Part shown: positions 16,778-27,000 of the stretch, one piece after another
Position numbering within the stretch: position 1 is the first letter of the stretch
Layout of the letters: each line of letters starts with the position of its first letter
NCBI GenBank assembly: GCA_012523295.1
Contig: JAAYIT010000197.1
Coordinates: 1 to 64,000 of the forward strand
DNA from: Porphyromonadaceae bacterium
GTDB taxonomy: Bacteria > Bacteroidota > Bacteroidia > Bacteroidales > Paludibacteraceae
Direction of reading: 5' to 3'
DNA: 64,000 bases
Position numbers and translations under genes: made by a program
The notes under the pieces: generated by a model
The model's input: the letters and a program-made list of their open reading frames with translations, nothing else
Database searches by the model: none
Told to the model about the DNA's origin: nothing

Positions 16778-18895
16778 TTATGGCATTTTTTGCAAACCTT
16801 CCCATTTTACTTTCCATTTTCCGTCTTTAGGGAAGCCCGGGTTTTTACCTTCGCTGCCATCCCATCCGGCGCACATCATGGCAACTGCTGTCAACAAGCC
16901 GCCATTTCCGGGTAGATAAACGCGTAGTCTCCCATCCTGATAGTTATGTCCGTTTACCAAATAGGTGTTCGTTCTTTTATCCATCAGTAGCGCCCCGACA
17001 GCTTTTTCCGGTTCACCCAGGCGTGCCGCGCTCATTGCAGTCATAGGATAGTCCCAACCCCAGGTTTTTCCCCAGTTCCAGTTATCCCAGATCCAATTGA
17101 GCGTATTTCGCATATAGTCTTCACGGATTATTTTACTTAACGGTAAAATTCCAACCGCCCCCAAAACTGCCGGATGATCGGAAGTAAAACGGATATCTTT
17201 GTAGGTATCTACAGCATCTTCTGAAGCTAAATACAGCCCATCGGAATTGTACGCGAGAGGAGACAGCTTGTCAATTAATTCATCCCAGTTCAAATTTCGT
17301 TTTTGCCCGGTTCTCTCTCTCCATTCTTGTGCCACAGACATTGCATAATGCCAGTAGGACAACTCAAAGGGCGGATTTATAGTTTCCGATGCGCGTAGTG
17401 TTTCTTGCGCGGGGATAGTTCCTTTGAGAATAAAGCGGCCTTCAAGCTCATCGTATGTTGCAAATGAATACATAAAATTTGCTGTTTCCTCCACTAAGTG
17501 CGCATATTTATCCAAAACTTCCGGCGATGGATTACTCCGATAAATTAATTCAGCCATATAGATAAAATGCGGTTGTTGCCAAATAAGAAAACTTCCCACT
17601 TTTGAAGGCGCTTCCAGAGCCGAAGGATCGGTCATTTTCATCCATCGTATTCCATCAAAACCTTGTCTCTGGGCAATTTCTTTAGCTATCGGTTCTGCTT
17701 TGAAATACCAATTTAAGGTTTTTTCAAGCATTTCAGGCCTGTTCCAAAGCGCGAACTGAACTTGATGCCACCAAATCATTTCGAGGTGAAATTTTCCGTA
17801 CCAAGAGTTGTAAGTCAATCCTGTTTCCTGTGGCGGGGTTGTTCCTGAACACTGAATAGCAAGAAGATACTGACTCAAAACCACTCGTCTTTCTAACTCA
17901 CCGGCTCGCTCGTCGGTGCATTCAGAAAAATCAACCGCAGCGCCCGATGTCCAGAAATTATTCCAATATTTTTCTGCCTCAGCGAATGTAACTGTTGTAG
18001 TTGGATTTTGACTTTCAGCTTGTTCCGCAGTAAAATGTCCTGTAAAATTCAATTCATTCTCTTCAGCCTGAAGTACAAAATAGTTTTTTGATTTTTCAGT
18101 AAGCCGGGCTTCGTTTTCCCATTCTACGTTTACATAATAGATGGTTTCGTCTAATTCTCGTTTTATCAATGCCGAAGATGCTGTCTGTTTTACTATCGTG
18201 GAATTATGTTTATCATTCGCGTCCCAGTTTGAGGCATCATCGGAATGTCCACCTGTAGGATAAGCGAACTGAATTTTTACTGCCGGTTTTTCACCTTCAG
18301 TTTTTATCCGAACGGCGATCATATCCTGACTTGGATGAGCCGAAGTTTCTACTTGATATGAAGTGTTTTTGGCATTGAATTTACTGCTTATTTTTCCCGA
18401 CCACAAATCAAGCGTCTGATCCGGATTTTTGATATCAGACAGTGAAATATCATCCAATTCAAGTCCGATTGAACCCAAATGAAGCCTGTGCGGATTGACT
18501 CTGAAATAATCGGCCGCTTCTTGTTGTCGCCCTTTTTCATTGAATTGTACCGCATAGGGTTCAGCTTTTCCTCTTCCAAAATCATAATCTCTAAGGGTTT
18601 CATCATGTTTGAATCCTTTCACATTCGGGAAACTGTGCCAACCCCACTGGCTTTGAGTGCCGAGCGGCATTCCTTTTCTATATTCAATCGGGAAGGTTTG
18701 CATACCCGTAATGTCCACCGTATAAGCAAATTCTCCATTCCCAACGGAAAGTGAACCAAGCGTGTCAATTTCTGTCAAACGCGGATTGTTTCGTGTTACC
18801 AAGTCATTTCGATCAATTTTAGAATTGCTGCTTGTTCCACAAGAGAGAAAAACAAAAAGGACAAACAGATAGATTGAAGATTTCATTTTTTTCAT
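16778..18895 (-). CDS. Six-hairpin glycosidase-like lipoprotein
   Basis: The product has 705 residues and a lipoprotein signal with acylation cysteine C19 (VFLSCGTSS). The N-terminal half is a beta-sandwich (GSLSVGNGEFAYTVDITGMQTFP). The C-terminal half is an (alpha/alpha)6 barrel with blocks such as WYGKFHLEMIWWHQVQFALW, KVGSFLIWQQPHFIYMAELI and WNWGKTWGWDYPMTAMSAARL, the fold shared by GH65 and GH95. An outer-membrane exo-glycosidase for pectin side chains is likely, but the specific reaction is unknown. Its start follows the PL1 stop codon after only 3 bases, so the two are surely co-transcribed and probably translationally coupled. Confidence 0.65.
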   Translation of the reverse strand: MKKMKSSIYLFVLFVFLSCGTSSNSKIDRNDLVTRNNPRLTEIDTLGSLSVGNGEFAYTVDITGMQTFPIEYRKGMPLGTQSQWGWHSFPNVKGFKHDETLRDYDFGRGKAEPYAVQFNEKGRQQEAADYFRVNPHRLHLGSIGLELDDISLSDIKNPDQTLDLWSGKISSKFNAKNTSYQVETSAHPSQDMIAVRIKTEGEKPAVKIQFAYPTGGHSDDASNWDANDKHNSTIVKQTASSALIKRELDETIYYVNVEWENEARLTEKSKNYFVLQAEENELNFTGHFTAEQAESQNPTTTVTFAEAEKYWNNFWTSGAAVDFSECTDERAGELERRVVLSQYLLAIQCSGTTPPQETGLTYNSWYGKFHLEMIWWHQVQFALWNRPEMLEKTLNWYFKAEPIAKEIAQRQGFDGIRWMKMTDPSALEAPSKVGSFLIWQQPHFIYMAELIYRSNPSPEVLDKYAHLVEETANFMYSFATYDELEGRFILKGTIPAQETLRASETINPPFELSYWHYAMSVAQEWRERTGQKRNLNWDELIDKLSPLAYNSDGLYLASEDAVDTYKDIRFTSDHPAVLGAVGILPLSKIIREDYMRNTLNWIWDNWNWGKTWGWDYPMTAMSAARLGEPEKAVGALLMDKRTNTYLVNGHNYQDGRLRVYLPGNGGLLTAVAMMCAGWDGSEGKNPGFPKDGKWKVKWEGLQKMP

Positions 18896-18898
18896 TTT

Positions 18899-20191
18899 TT
18901 ACTTGACTAATGAATTAAGATATATTTCGATATTTGTATATTCTGTGTGTAAATCGTATTGATTATTATCATTCGGATCGTAAGGATTTAAGCCGTTTTT
19001 TCTTTCCCAGTAATCCGGCATACCGTCATTATCGGAGTCCAGACGAGCTTTTCTGCTCCTTAATTTAGGCCATCCGCCCACCTCATCCGGGTGATCAATC
19101 AATCCTTTATTGCCAACATTTATTTTTCCGGATTTCACCTGTTTTATTGTTTTCTTGTCGTATGAATCCCTTTTGAAACTACAGCCAACGTTTTTTAAGA
19201 CGGAAAAATAGGCGTTTTGTACTGACTGTTCGGAGATAGGTTCAAAATGGAAGGGAACATCGACGCGTGAATTCAAAAAATTCTTGCCACTTACTCCTTT
19301 CCAGTTATCCTCATTAATTAAATTATTGCCCTGCATGATATTACCTTCAAGGAAATATTTTCCCGTACCGTCATCGGCTACATCTAAAAATCTCCGCATA
19401 GTAGAAGCTGGTCCGGGTTTGAAGTAATTTTTCACTATATTTATTTCACCGTATCTGCCTCCACCGTAAGCTGTTTTGTAGCCCCAATTGAAAATGACAT
19501 TGTTTCTGAAATCTACATTTTTTGTATTTTCATATGACGCGAATCTCGGATTTCTGCTTGAGTGATTTGCCAATAAATTATGGTGAAAACTGGCTTTATT
19601 TCCTCCCCAAATTCCACCAAATCCATGACTACCTTTGCTATGAACAGATGCCGTAAGGCTGTGAGAGACAAGGCACCACTGTATAGTCAAATTATCAACC
19701 CGATAAAATGACAAACATTCATCTACTGACCAGCTGACAGACAAATGGTCGAGAATTACATTTTTTTGCCCTGCGCTCCCGCCACTCAGCGCATCGTATT
19801 CTCTGCCGCTTTCATCTCCCATCCGAACCCGAATGTAACGGACTATCACTTCACTGGCATTGATTATCAAGGGATAATCTTTTAAACAAGTCCCGTCACC
19901 GGGAGCAGACTGACCAGCTATGGTTATGCTGTCATGATTGATTCGCAGCGGAGACTTAAGCTCTATCGTGCCATCAATATTGAAAACTACTGTTCGCGCG
20001 CCCGTCTGTTCTACAGCATGTCTCAAACTACCTTCGCCGGAATCATGCAGATTACTAACAATCAACACTTTGCCGCCTCTGCCTCCTGAAGTGTTTTTCC
20101 CAAATCCTTCAGCGCCCGGAAACGCGAGCGTTTGAGATTGAATAGAATAGGCAAGACAAGTAAACGCGAAAACGAGGAAGATTTTTGGCAT
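18899..20191 (-). CDS. PL1-type pectate lyase
   Basis: The product has 430 residues with a signal peptide (to about residue 20). The mature protein opens with LAFPGAEGFGKNTSGGRGG, the standard start of Bacteroidota PL1 enzymes. A parallel beta-helix follows, with VILDHLSVSWSVDECLS and HSSRNPRFASYENTKNVDFRNN, where the RNPR arginine fits the usual catalytic region. Near the end is one calcium-binding type 3 repeat (DSDNDGMPDYWERKNGL). It should cleave homogalacturonan by calcium-dependent beta-elimination. The gene is the first downstream of the strong hairpin at 20249-20283 and may start a separate enzyme transcript. Confidence 0.9.
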   Translation of the reverse strand: MPKIFLVFAFTCLAYSIQSQTLAFPGAEGFGKNTSGGRGGKVLIVSNLHDSGEGSLRHAVEQTGARTVVFNIDGTIELKSPLRINHDSITIAGQSAPGDGTCLKDYPLIINASEVIVRYIRVRMGDESGREYDALSGGSAGQKNVILDHLSVSWSVDECLSFYRVDNLTIQWCLVSHSLTASVHSKGSHGFGGIWGGNKASFHHNLLANHSSRNPRFASYENTKNVDFRNNVIFNWGYKTAYGGGRYGEINIVKNYFKPGPASTMRRFLDVADDGTGKYFLEGNIMQGNNLINEDNWKGVSGKNFLNSRVDVPFHFEPISEQSVQNAYFSVLKNVGCSFKRDSYDKKTIKQVKSGKINVGNKGLIDHPDEVGGWPKLRSRKARLDSDNDGMPDYWERKNGLNPYDPNDNNQYDLHTEYTNIEIYLNSLVK

Positions 20192-20248
20192 AGAACAAAA
20201 AGTATATAATAAATAAAAAAAAATCTTAAACCGAATGGCTGAAAATTT

Positions 20249-20283
20249 AATAACCGTGAGTTGAAATTCAGCTCACGGTTATT
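20249..20283 (-). terminator. Strong hairpin separating transport and enzyme genes
   Basis: AATAACCGTGAG at 249-260 pairs perfectly with CTCACGGTTATT at 272-283 across an 11-base loop. It follows the 621-residue gene's stop codon on the minus strand. The T-run is best on the plus strand (ATTTTTTAT) and weaker on the minus strand (AAATTTTC). It can act as a terminator, a partial attenuator or a 3'-end stabiliser for the upstream operon. Confidence 0.65.
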
Positions 20284-20307
20284 TTTTATATTAATCTACT
20301 ATTTTTT

Positions 20308-22173
20308 TTATTTGATAATTTTTTGAGTACTATTATTAAACTGAATGATATAAACGCCCTTTGGTAATGTTGAAACATCGATATTGGCATCTTTAGAAAC
20401 CATAAAATTAACACCGGCCGTATTGAAAATTCTCAAATTCAATTGTTCCGGATTGTAAATTATGTTTCCATCAAAGTAAACTGACGATAGTTTATTTTCA
20501 ACCACACCTGAAGCCGTATAATCATATTTTGTCGTCAGACTCAGCAAGTAAGCAGCGGCATTTTTAATAATATTCAATGTATTGTTGTTGAAATAGGTGT
20601 AATTATTATTCTCCATACTCAAACCAAGCAACAAGAATTTAGCTGCGCTGTTTTCTTGAATTTCATGAATATTGATACCTGTCTCATTGTAAGTAGCAAG
20701 TGTATGTGAAGCGGAAGTCAACGTTTCTAAATCGTTTGCAAACTGAACTGAGTTTCCGTTTGTTTCAGGAAGATTGTCGTAATATGTCAATGTTGTTCCG
20801 TCAAATGTTACGTTAGCGAAAATTGGATGATTTTGGTACTGAAGCGGTACATCTACACTTGTAGTTCCGGCAGTAGCATTTCCCGGATTCGCTGATGACC
20901 AGCCCCAGCGACCTGAATTATAGAAGAAAGCTTTCATATTCAGAATCGGTTTTACACCTACCAATGATTTTGTAGCAACACCTGTAGCATTTGTTCCACC
21001 CACATTAGCATGGAGAACAATCAAATCATAATTTGCATAGAATGCCTGAATATCATCAGGAGCCGTAGTTTCAGCTTTTAAGAATGTAATGTAGTAATCG
21101 CTCAGAGCAGAAAGGAATAGGTCATCATAACTTTCAGCTTTTCCATTGACAGTGAGAATAGCTACATTTTTCTTGGTTGAAACTGTAGGTTTAACCGTGT
21201 AAGTTTTCGTAGATTCATCCTGCGCTGTTACTTTTATTGTGAGCGTATTATTTGTTCCAAAATCGTAATTTGTACCCGAAACAAAATCAGCTGTTGCTGT
21301 AATCGAATTCAATGTAAATTCCACAGGCCAATTTCCAAGCGGACCTTCAAAACTTGGAAATTCATAGGTTATTGCACCGGATGCTTCATCAATCGTAGCA
21401 GTTTTTCCATTGATAGTTAAATCAGTTATTGCTTTATCTGTGTCGGGAGTAGCCCTTACTGTAACTGTAACTGTATAAGGTCTTGGAATCGGAGGAAGTG
21501 CACCAACAGCGTTGTAAACAATCGAACCGCTCGAAAAATCTTGCGCTCCGGTAGGATTATAGCTCGCTGCAGTTCCGCCTATTTGCACTTCAGGAGTAAC
21601 ATTAGTAATGTCTGTTCCATAAGGAAGTTCAAGCTTAATAGTCTGATTTTCTTCGTCAATATCAGCTGCAACTCCGTTAATTATAAACGAAGTAATTTGA
21701 GGAATTTTAGGAGAATACTTAAATGTAAATAGTGAAGTCCAAGTACTTCCGCCCTCTCCTTCCACTTTTATTACTACCGGAGACTCCTGATTGATTGGAA
21801 CTACAAAATCATTACAAGAACCGGTTCCGGCCATTTTAATCGGTTCACCTCCATTTATTGTAATAACCAGCGATCTTGCAGCTGCAACATTCGCAGTGAT
21901 TATCATTTCATCACATTTTGCAAGATGGAATTCGATGGGTCTGCCTGCCTTAATGTCAAATGTTGTAGGAACATCACATCTACCCGCGGTACCGCTATTC
22001 ACATTCATTGTTATCCATCTTTCGTCTTGCTGTTTTGCGTTCTCGGTAGAAGCATAAGCATAATCTACTACTTGAGTTCCACCAACAGCAGTTAAATCAA
22101 AGTTTATTTCAGCTTTTGTACTAAAACTGAAAATTGAAATTAATAAAATTCCAAGTACTGTAATCTTTTTCAT
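20308..22173 (-). CDS. Surface protein with cadherin-like repeats, ThuA-like domain and T9SS tail
   Basis: The product has 621 residues with a signal peptide. After an N-terminal beta domain come two repeats of the form ITSFIINGVAADIDEENQTIKL and ITDLTINGKTATIDEASGAI (about 165-330), which resemble the DUF5018 fold. A Rossmann-like ThuA/glutamine-amidotransferase-like region (KKNVAILTVNGKAES to about 560) and a 60-residue T9SS type A sorting domain follow. It sits directly after SusD in the PUL, where surface glycan-binding proteins are usually encoded. The ThuA-like region is unusual there. Its true function is unknown. A -7-like box at 22251-22258 may give it its own promoter. Confidence 0.55.
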   Translation of the reverse strand: MKKITVLGILLISIFSFSTKAEINFDLTAVGGTQVVDYAYASTENAKQQDERWITMNVNSGTAGRCDVPTTFDIKAGRPIEFHLAKCDEMIITANVAAARSLVITINGGEPIKMAGTGSCNDFVVPINQESPVVIKVEGEGGSTWTSLFTFKYSPKIPQITSFIINGVAADIDEENQTIKLELPYGTDITNVTPEVQIGGTAASYNPTGAQDFSSGSIVYNAVGALPPIPRPYTVTVTVRATPDTDKAITDLTINGKTATIDEASGAITYEFPSFEGPLGNWPVEFTLNSITATADFVSGTNYDFGTNNTLTIKVTAQDESTKTYTVKPTVSTKKNVAILTVNGKAESYDDLFLSALSDYYITFLKAETTAPDDIQAFYANYDLIVLHANVGGTNATGVATKSLVGVKPILNMKAFFYNSGRWGWSSANPGNATAGTTSVDVPLQYQNHPIFANVTFDGTTLTYYDNLPETNGNSVQFANDLETLTSASHTLATYNETGINIHEIQENSAAKFLLLGLSMENNNYTYFNNNTLNIIKNAAAYLLSLTTKYDYTASGVVENKLSSVYFDGNIIYNPEQLNLRIFNTAGVNFMVSKDANIDVSTLPKGVYIIQFNNSTQKIIK

Positions 22174-22250
22174 ATGCGTTAGTATTTAAAAATTAATAAA
22201 AAAAACAAATTGATAATCCGCATTCCGTCCTAATAAATTTGCGATAAGGA

Positions 22251-22258
22251 CAAACTTA
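22251..22258 (-). promoter_or_regulatory. -7 box TAAGTTTG before the 621-residue gene
   Basis: On the minus strand TAAGTTTG matches TAnnTTTG. It lies about 78 bases upstream of the start codon in a 229-bp gap, the widest gap inside this part of the operon. No clear TTTG -33 box is present at the expected distance, so this is a weak candidate. Confidence 0.3.
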
Positions 22259-22402
22259 GAATCTAACGATTTTAAGACGTATGATGTATTTTTATCCTCA
22301 ACGGGTCAAATCGCTTAGAGTGGTTAGACCCTATATCAGATTTGAAGTTTTTGATTTTAGGATACTTCGCGGATAGATATAGAAAACAATTAATTCTGTA
22401 AA

Positions 22403-24034
22403 CTATTTCAAATCATATTTAATAAACCAGTTTTTATCATCTCCTTCCAGTTTTTGTCTGATGGCATCGCCTGCCGGATATTTCGCAGCCACTCTGCCCG
22501 CCCACACTTTTTTCATATCATTGCCCCAGCGTTTATTCATTCTTATCATAGCATAATAACCGGCAGATTCTCCCGCCAATTCAAGGCAAGTTTCTTCCAC
22601 GATCAGTGAATCCAGATACATTTTATCCTTGTTGATATCGGGATTAGGATTTTTCAATACAGATTCGCCGACTTTGCTTAAGTTTACTCTGCCCCTTACA
22701 CCTCTATTGGCTCTATCACCGGTAGAAGAGGTCACATAAAGCGTGGATGGATAATCCTGAAATGGTTCTATAAATTTTCCTTCTTTGCTGTTGTAATAGG
22801 AACCGATACCGTCGTTTAAGAATGCCAAAGCCTCTTCGAATCTGCCCATTCCCACTAACGCCTCTATTAAGAACAAATGGATTTCACCGGCTCTTGTCAA
22901 CGTAATCTGAACATCATTTCTGAAGATTTTATCAGAAGTAGTATGCCCCGACAAAAACTTGTAAAATACCCATTCATTGTTCATAAGTCTGAATGTAATA
23001 TTATTTCCTCTGTATCTGTCACCTAAATTTCCACCTGCCGTGATTTGCGTGTTAAATCTTTCCATAGCAGCTTCACTCGGTCGCATTAGGTATGAGTTTG
23101 GCATTTGATTGGAGAAGTAGTTTATTACATTGTTTGTTTGATTCAGATTGTAGTCGAAAAACGCTACTGTAATCTGCTCTTTTCTGACAAATTGTCGTCC
23201 GAACTGAATCCATTCTCCATTGTATTCGCTCAGATTAAGCTGAAAACTCGCTTCGGTTCCACCTTTTCTAATCAAACTCACACAATTTTCCCAGGCTTTT
23301 TGGAAGTTATTTTGATATAAGTAAATTTCGGCCAAAAGTCCTTCAGGAGTCGGACAAAGACGATTCCACTGTAGATTTTCGGGGGAATCCGCCTGTCCCG
23401 GGAACAACTGAACAGACCAACGGATATCACCTTTTCCGCTTACACCGTTCACTCCTTCTTCCACCAGGAGTCGACATTTTTCAATTATTTGATCGAAACC
23501 AATTGTCGGAAAATTAGACAAATCCCGGTATTCAGTCAACGGATCATCGAGATACACGGCTTCACCGTAAATTTTCGCAATCATAAGATACGCCCACGCT
23601 TTGAACCTCAACGCGCCGCCAATCAAACCATTGTAATTATCTTCGGTCAACGCGGTTGGATTTTTTTCACGATAATCGAAAACGTGCTGGATGTAATCGT
23701 TGCAATTCAAAATGATTCCGTAATAATCTTTCGGATTTGCCAGTTCATTGCCTTCCAAATTTTCACTGTAATTATATATTTCCCAAATCTCACGTTTGGC
23801 ATTGTATGTCGGCTCTAACAAGTCGCTTCTCAATCCTTCCAGATAAATACTTTTATCCGCTACATTTCTGACTGCACCGGCAAGTCCCATGAAACCGGAA
23901 TAAAGCTCAGTATAATCACCGACATAATCTTTTTCGAGCAAAATATCGGTCGAGTCGGGATTGAAAAAGCTTTCACAAGCAACTAAGCTGAAAATTATTG
24001 AAGCTGTGAGGAGTATTTTAGTTAATTTCTTCAT
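22403..24034 (-). CDS. SusD/RagB-type outer-membrane glycan-binding lipoprotein
   Basis: The product has 543 residues with a lipoprotein signal, acylation site C20 (IIFSLVAC). The helical TPR core has the typical AWAYLMIAKIYGEAVYL and GLLAEIYLYQNNFQKAWENC blocks, plus a C-terminal ...EETCLELAGESAGYYAMIRMNKRWGND region in which SusD proteins usually have EE..LE...E..R..D..R. SusD caps the SusC channel and delivers oligosaccharides. It starts 17 bp after the SusC gene, a standard pair. Specificity for a pectin fragment is inferred from the enzymes around it. Confidence 0.92.
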   Translation of the reverse strand: MKKLTKILLTASIIFSLVACESFFNPDSTDILLEKDYVGDYTELYSGFMGLAGAVRNVADKSIYLEGLRSDLLEPTYNAKREIWEIYNYSENLEGNELANPKDYYGIILNCNDYIQHVFDYREKNPTALTEDNYNGLIGGALRFKAWAYLMIAKIYGEAVYLDDPLTEYRDLSNFPTIGFDQIIEKCRLLVEEGVNGVSGKGDIRWSVQLFPGQADSPENLQWNRLCPTPEGLLAEIYLYQNNFQKAWENCVSLIRKGGTEASFQLNLSEYNGEWIQFGRQFVRKEQITVAFFDYNLNQTNNVINYFSNQMPNSYLMRPSEAAMERFNTQITAGGNLGDRYRGNNITFRLMNNEWVFYKFLSGHTTSDKIFRNDVQITLTRAGEIHLFLIEALVGMGRFEEALAFLNDGIGSYYNSKEGKFIEPFQDYPSTLYVTSSTGDRANRGVRGRVNLSKVGESVLKNPNPDINKDKMYLDSLIVEETCLELAGESAGYYAMIRMNKRWGNDMKKVWAGRVAAKYPAGDAIRQKLEGDDKNWFIKYDLK

Positions 24035-24051
24035 ATTTAAGCTCTGTTTTT

Positions 24052-27000
24052 TTAGAATTGTAATTTAAATCCAAGTTTGAACGTGCGCGCGTGTGCTATT
24101 TTCGCATAGTCAAAACCTCTCATTGCTGAGTTGTAAGAATACATGGTTTCGGGGTCTAATCCTAAATAATTAGTGATTGTAAATAAGTTTTCGCCGGAAA
24201 CAAACACGGTTGTTTCATTTAAGAAATCGAATTTATAACTCAGTACCAAGTCTTTGAGTTTCAGATAAGACGCATCTTCTATCCATCTGTCAGAAAATCT
24301 GGAATTGTCCATCGGGTCTCCAAAATTGGCTTTAGGCATATCTGTAACCTGATTTTCTTCAATCCATCTTCTGTTCACAGAGACTAATTGATTTGTGAAG
24401 TCTTTCATTGACTCCATCGATCTGCGGACAGCATTGTACATTTTATTTCCTTTGCTGTAAGCGAAATTCACCGACAAATCAAAGTTTTTATAGTTAAACG
24501 CCGTAAAGAGTGTTCCATAAAAATCCGGGAACGCGCTTCCAAGATTCACTTTATCTCTATCGTCTATAATTCCATCTTTGTTTTGATCTACAAATCGGAT
24601 ATCGCCTGCTTTGAATTCCAATCCGGCTACATTTCTGAGTGGTTCTCCATTATGCGCGGTTTCTGCTTCATTAGTCGAGGCAAATACTCCGTTAGTTTCG
24701 AACCCGTAAAAACTGTATATCGGCGCGCCAATTTCAGAGATTAAAGCCGATCCGTCTTCCATATTCATTATGAGTGAATTTTCAGCGCCTAAATCGGTCA
24801 ACTCATTCTTATTGAATGAGATATAACCTCCTACATACCAATTAAAATCCCTTGTCTGAACCGCCGCGGCTTGAAGTCCCAAATCAATTCCGGTATTTTT
24901 AGATTTTCCAAGATTATCATAGAAATACCCGGTTCCGAATACCGGAGAAATAGGAATTGGCATTATAAGCTTACTATTGGTTGATTGGTAAACATCTAAC
25001 GTGATATCAAATCTGTGGTTGAAGAATGATATGTCAGTTCCGATATTGATTGTCTGCGATAATTCAGGGGAAATATTCGTATTTGGAATTCCCGCACGTG
25101 ATAATCCAGAAAGCTGACGATAAGCTATACTATTGTAATAGTATTTGCTCAGCGAGGATGAGAATCTGCTGTTTCCGGAAGCAAAGTACTCTGCTCTGAT
25201 ATTCAATTTATTAATAAAATCGTTATCGGCGAATAAAGAATTTTTGGCCATCCAGGCTAAGTTTACAGCCGGATAAAGCTGAAAAGTACCGGCATCGGGT
25301 CCTGTCGGAGATGAGGCATCAGCTGTCAATCGCAGTCCGGCGGCAATTGTATTGTTGTACACATAGCGCGTGCTGAGGTTGAAATTCATCCAGTTCCAAA
25401 TATCATTGTAGCCGTAAAATGCTCTTCCGCCGACATTACTCACATAGTTCAACGTTTTGTAGAAGTCTGAACTCGAATTCATCCCCCTACCTCCATCGTA
25501 TTCAGAGCTATTCATAGCGCTTTGAAAACCAACAGATGTTTTGAAGCTATGAATTCCTTCGAAGATTTTGGAGTAAACTCCGTTCAAGTTGAAATAAGTA
25601 TTGAATGTTTCACCCTGTCCTGCCCGAATGGTGTTTTGCGCCACTAAGTCGTTGAGCGGCATGATAGTTTTGTTTGAAAGTCCGGGGATGAAAGCCGATT
25701 GGAAATTCTTGAAATAGTAAAGACCAACGACTCCGTTCAGGGTAATTTCAGATGACAATTTGTAATTCAGTCCAAAATTCATGAATACATCATACAAATG
25801 CTCTTTCATTTTTACATTTCTCACCACTGAAAGCGGGTTACTGACGCTGTTATTTTCAATCAAATCCCCAAACTCATTTCTGATAACAGCTAAGTCAGGC
25901 AACAAATTGTTATCCGCGTCTTTTTCATAGGGAGACAGCAATGGAGCTTTTTTCAAAGAAGCCAACAAAGGATTGGTCTCTTCTAACATCCCTTGTTCAT
26001 GTATTTTATTGTTTATATATGCCATTGACACGGATGAATAAAATGACATTTTCTGTGAAAGATTCACGTCAGCATTCAGTCGAGTGTAGAATTTAGAGTA
26101 TCCATTACCGACTAAGTGTCCATTATTATTCATATATCCCAACGAAATATCGTATTTCGCGATAGCATCTCCACCTTTGATTTTCAGCACATTGTCAGTA
26201 TAAAATCCTGTGTTGTAAATCTCATTCTGCCAGTCTGTATTGTTGTTGTATTTGAATTTATAGTAAAAATTAGGATCGTCAACCAAGTACGGGAAACGAT
26301 CAAGCACATCTGCCATATCCGAGTACTTTGTAAGCGCCACATTGCTGATATAGCTTTTATAATCGGCGACACCCAGCAACGGGAATTTTTTCTGGTTGAA
26401 GCTTGACCCAAATTGAGAAATAAATTCGACTTTGGTATCTAAGTCCACCGCTTTATCTGTTTCAATCAGAATTACGCCATTTGATCCTAATGAGCCGTAA
26501 CTTGTAGCTTCAGAGCCTTTCAGCACTGTGATGTTTTCGATATCACGAGCGTGCAGCGCTCCTAAGACATTCCGAGACCAACCTCCAATTGTTGCAGATT
26601 CATTCATATCGGGCATATAAGGCACTCCATTCACAATGATTAATGGTGTGGAATTAGCAATAAAAGAGTTGGAATTTCGGATGTTGAAATAGTTTCCTTC
26701 GCCCTTCATTCCGCTCTTTCCGATAATCTGAAGACCCGGTATATTGGTTATCGATCCGTCTAAGTCAGATTTATTAATACTGAAGCTATTCTTGGATAAA
26801 GAAGAAATATTTGTAAATTTCTCATCCATAGTCGCCGACTCTTCGAAGGGCAAAATAATCTTCTCTGAGTAATTCAATTTATTAATCGGAATCAGAATGA
26901 ATTTGATATGATTCCTATTTAGAATAGGCTGTGTGTTTGTATGATAATCGGGGCTCCACACGGTAACTTCACCGGTTAGCGAACTCACATCCGCCTCAAA

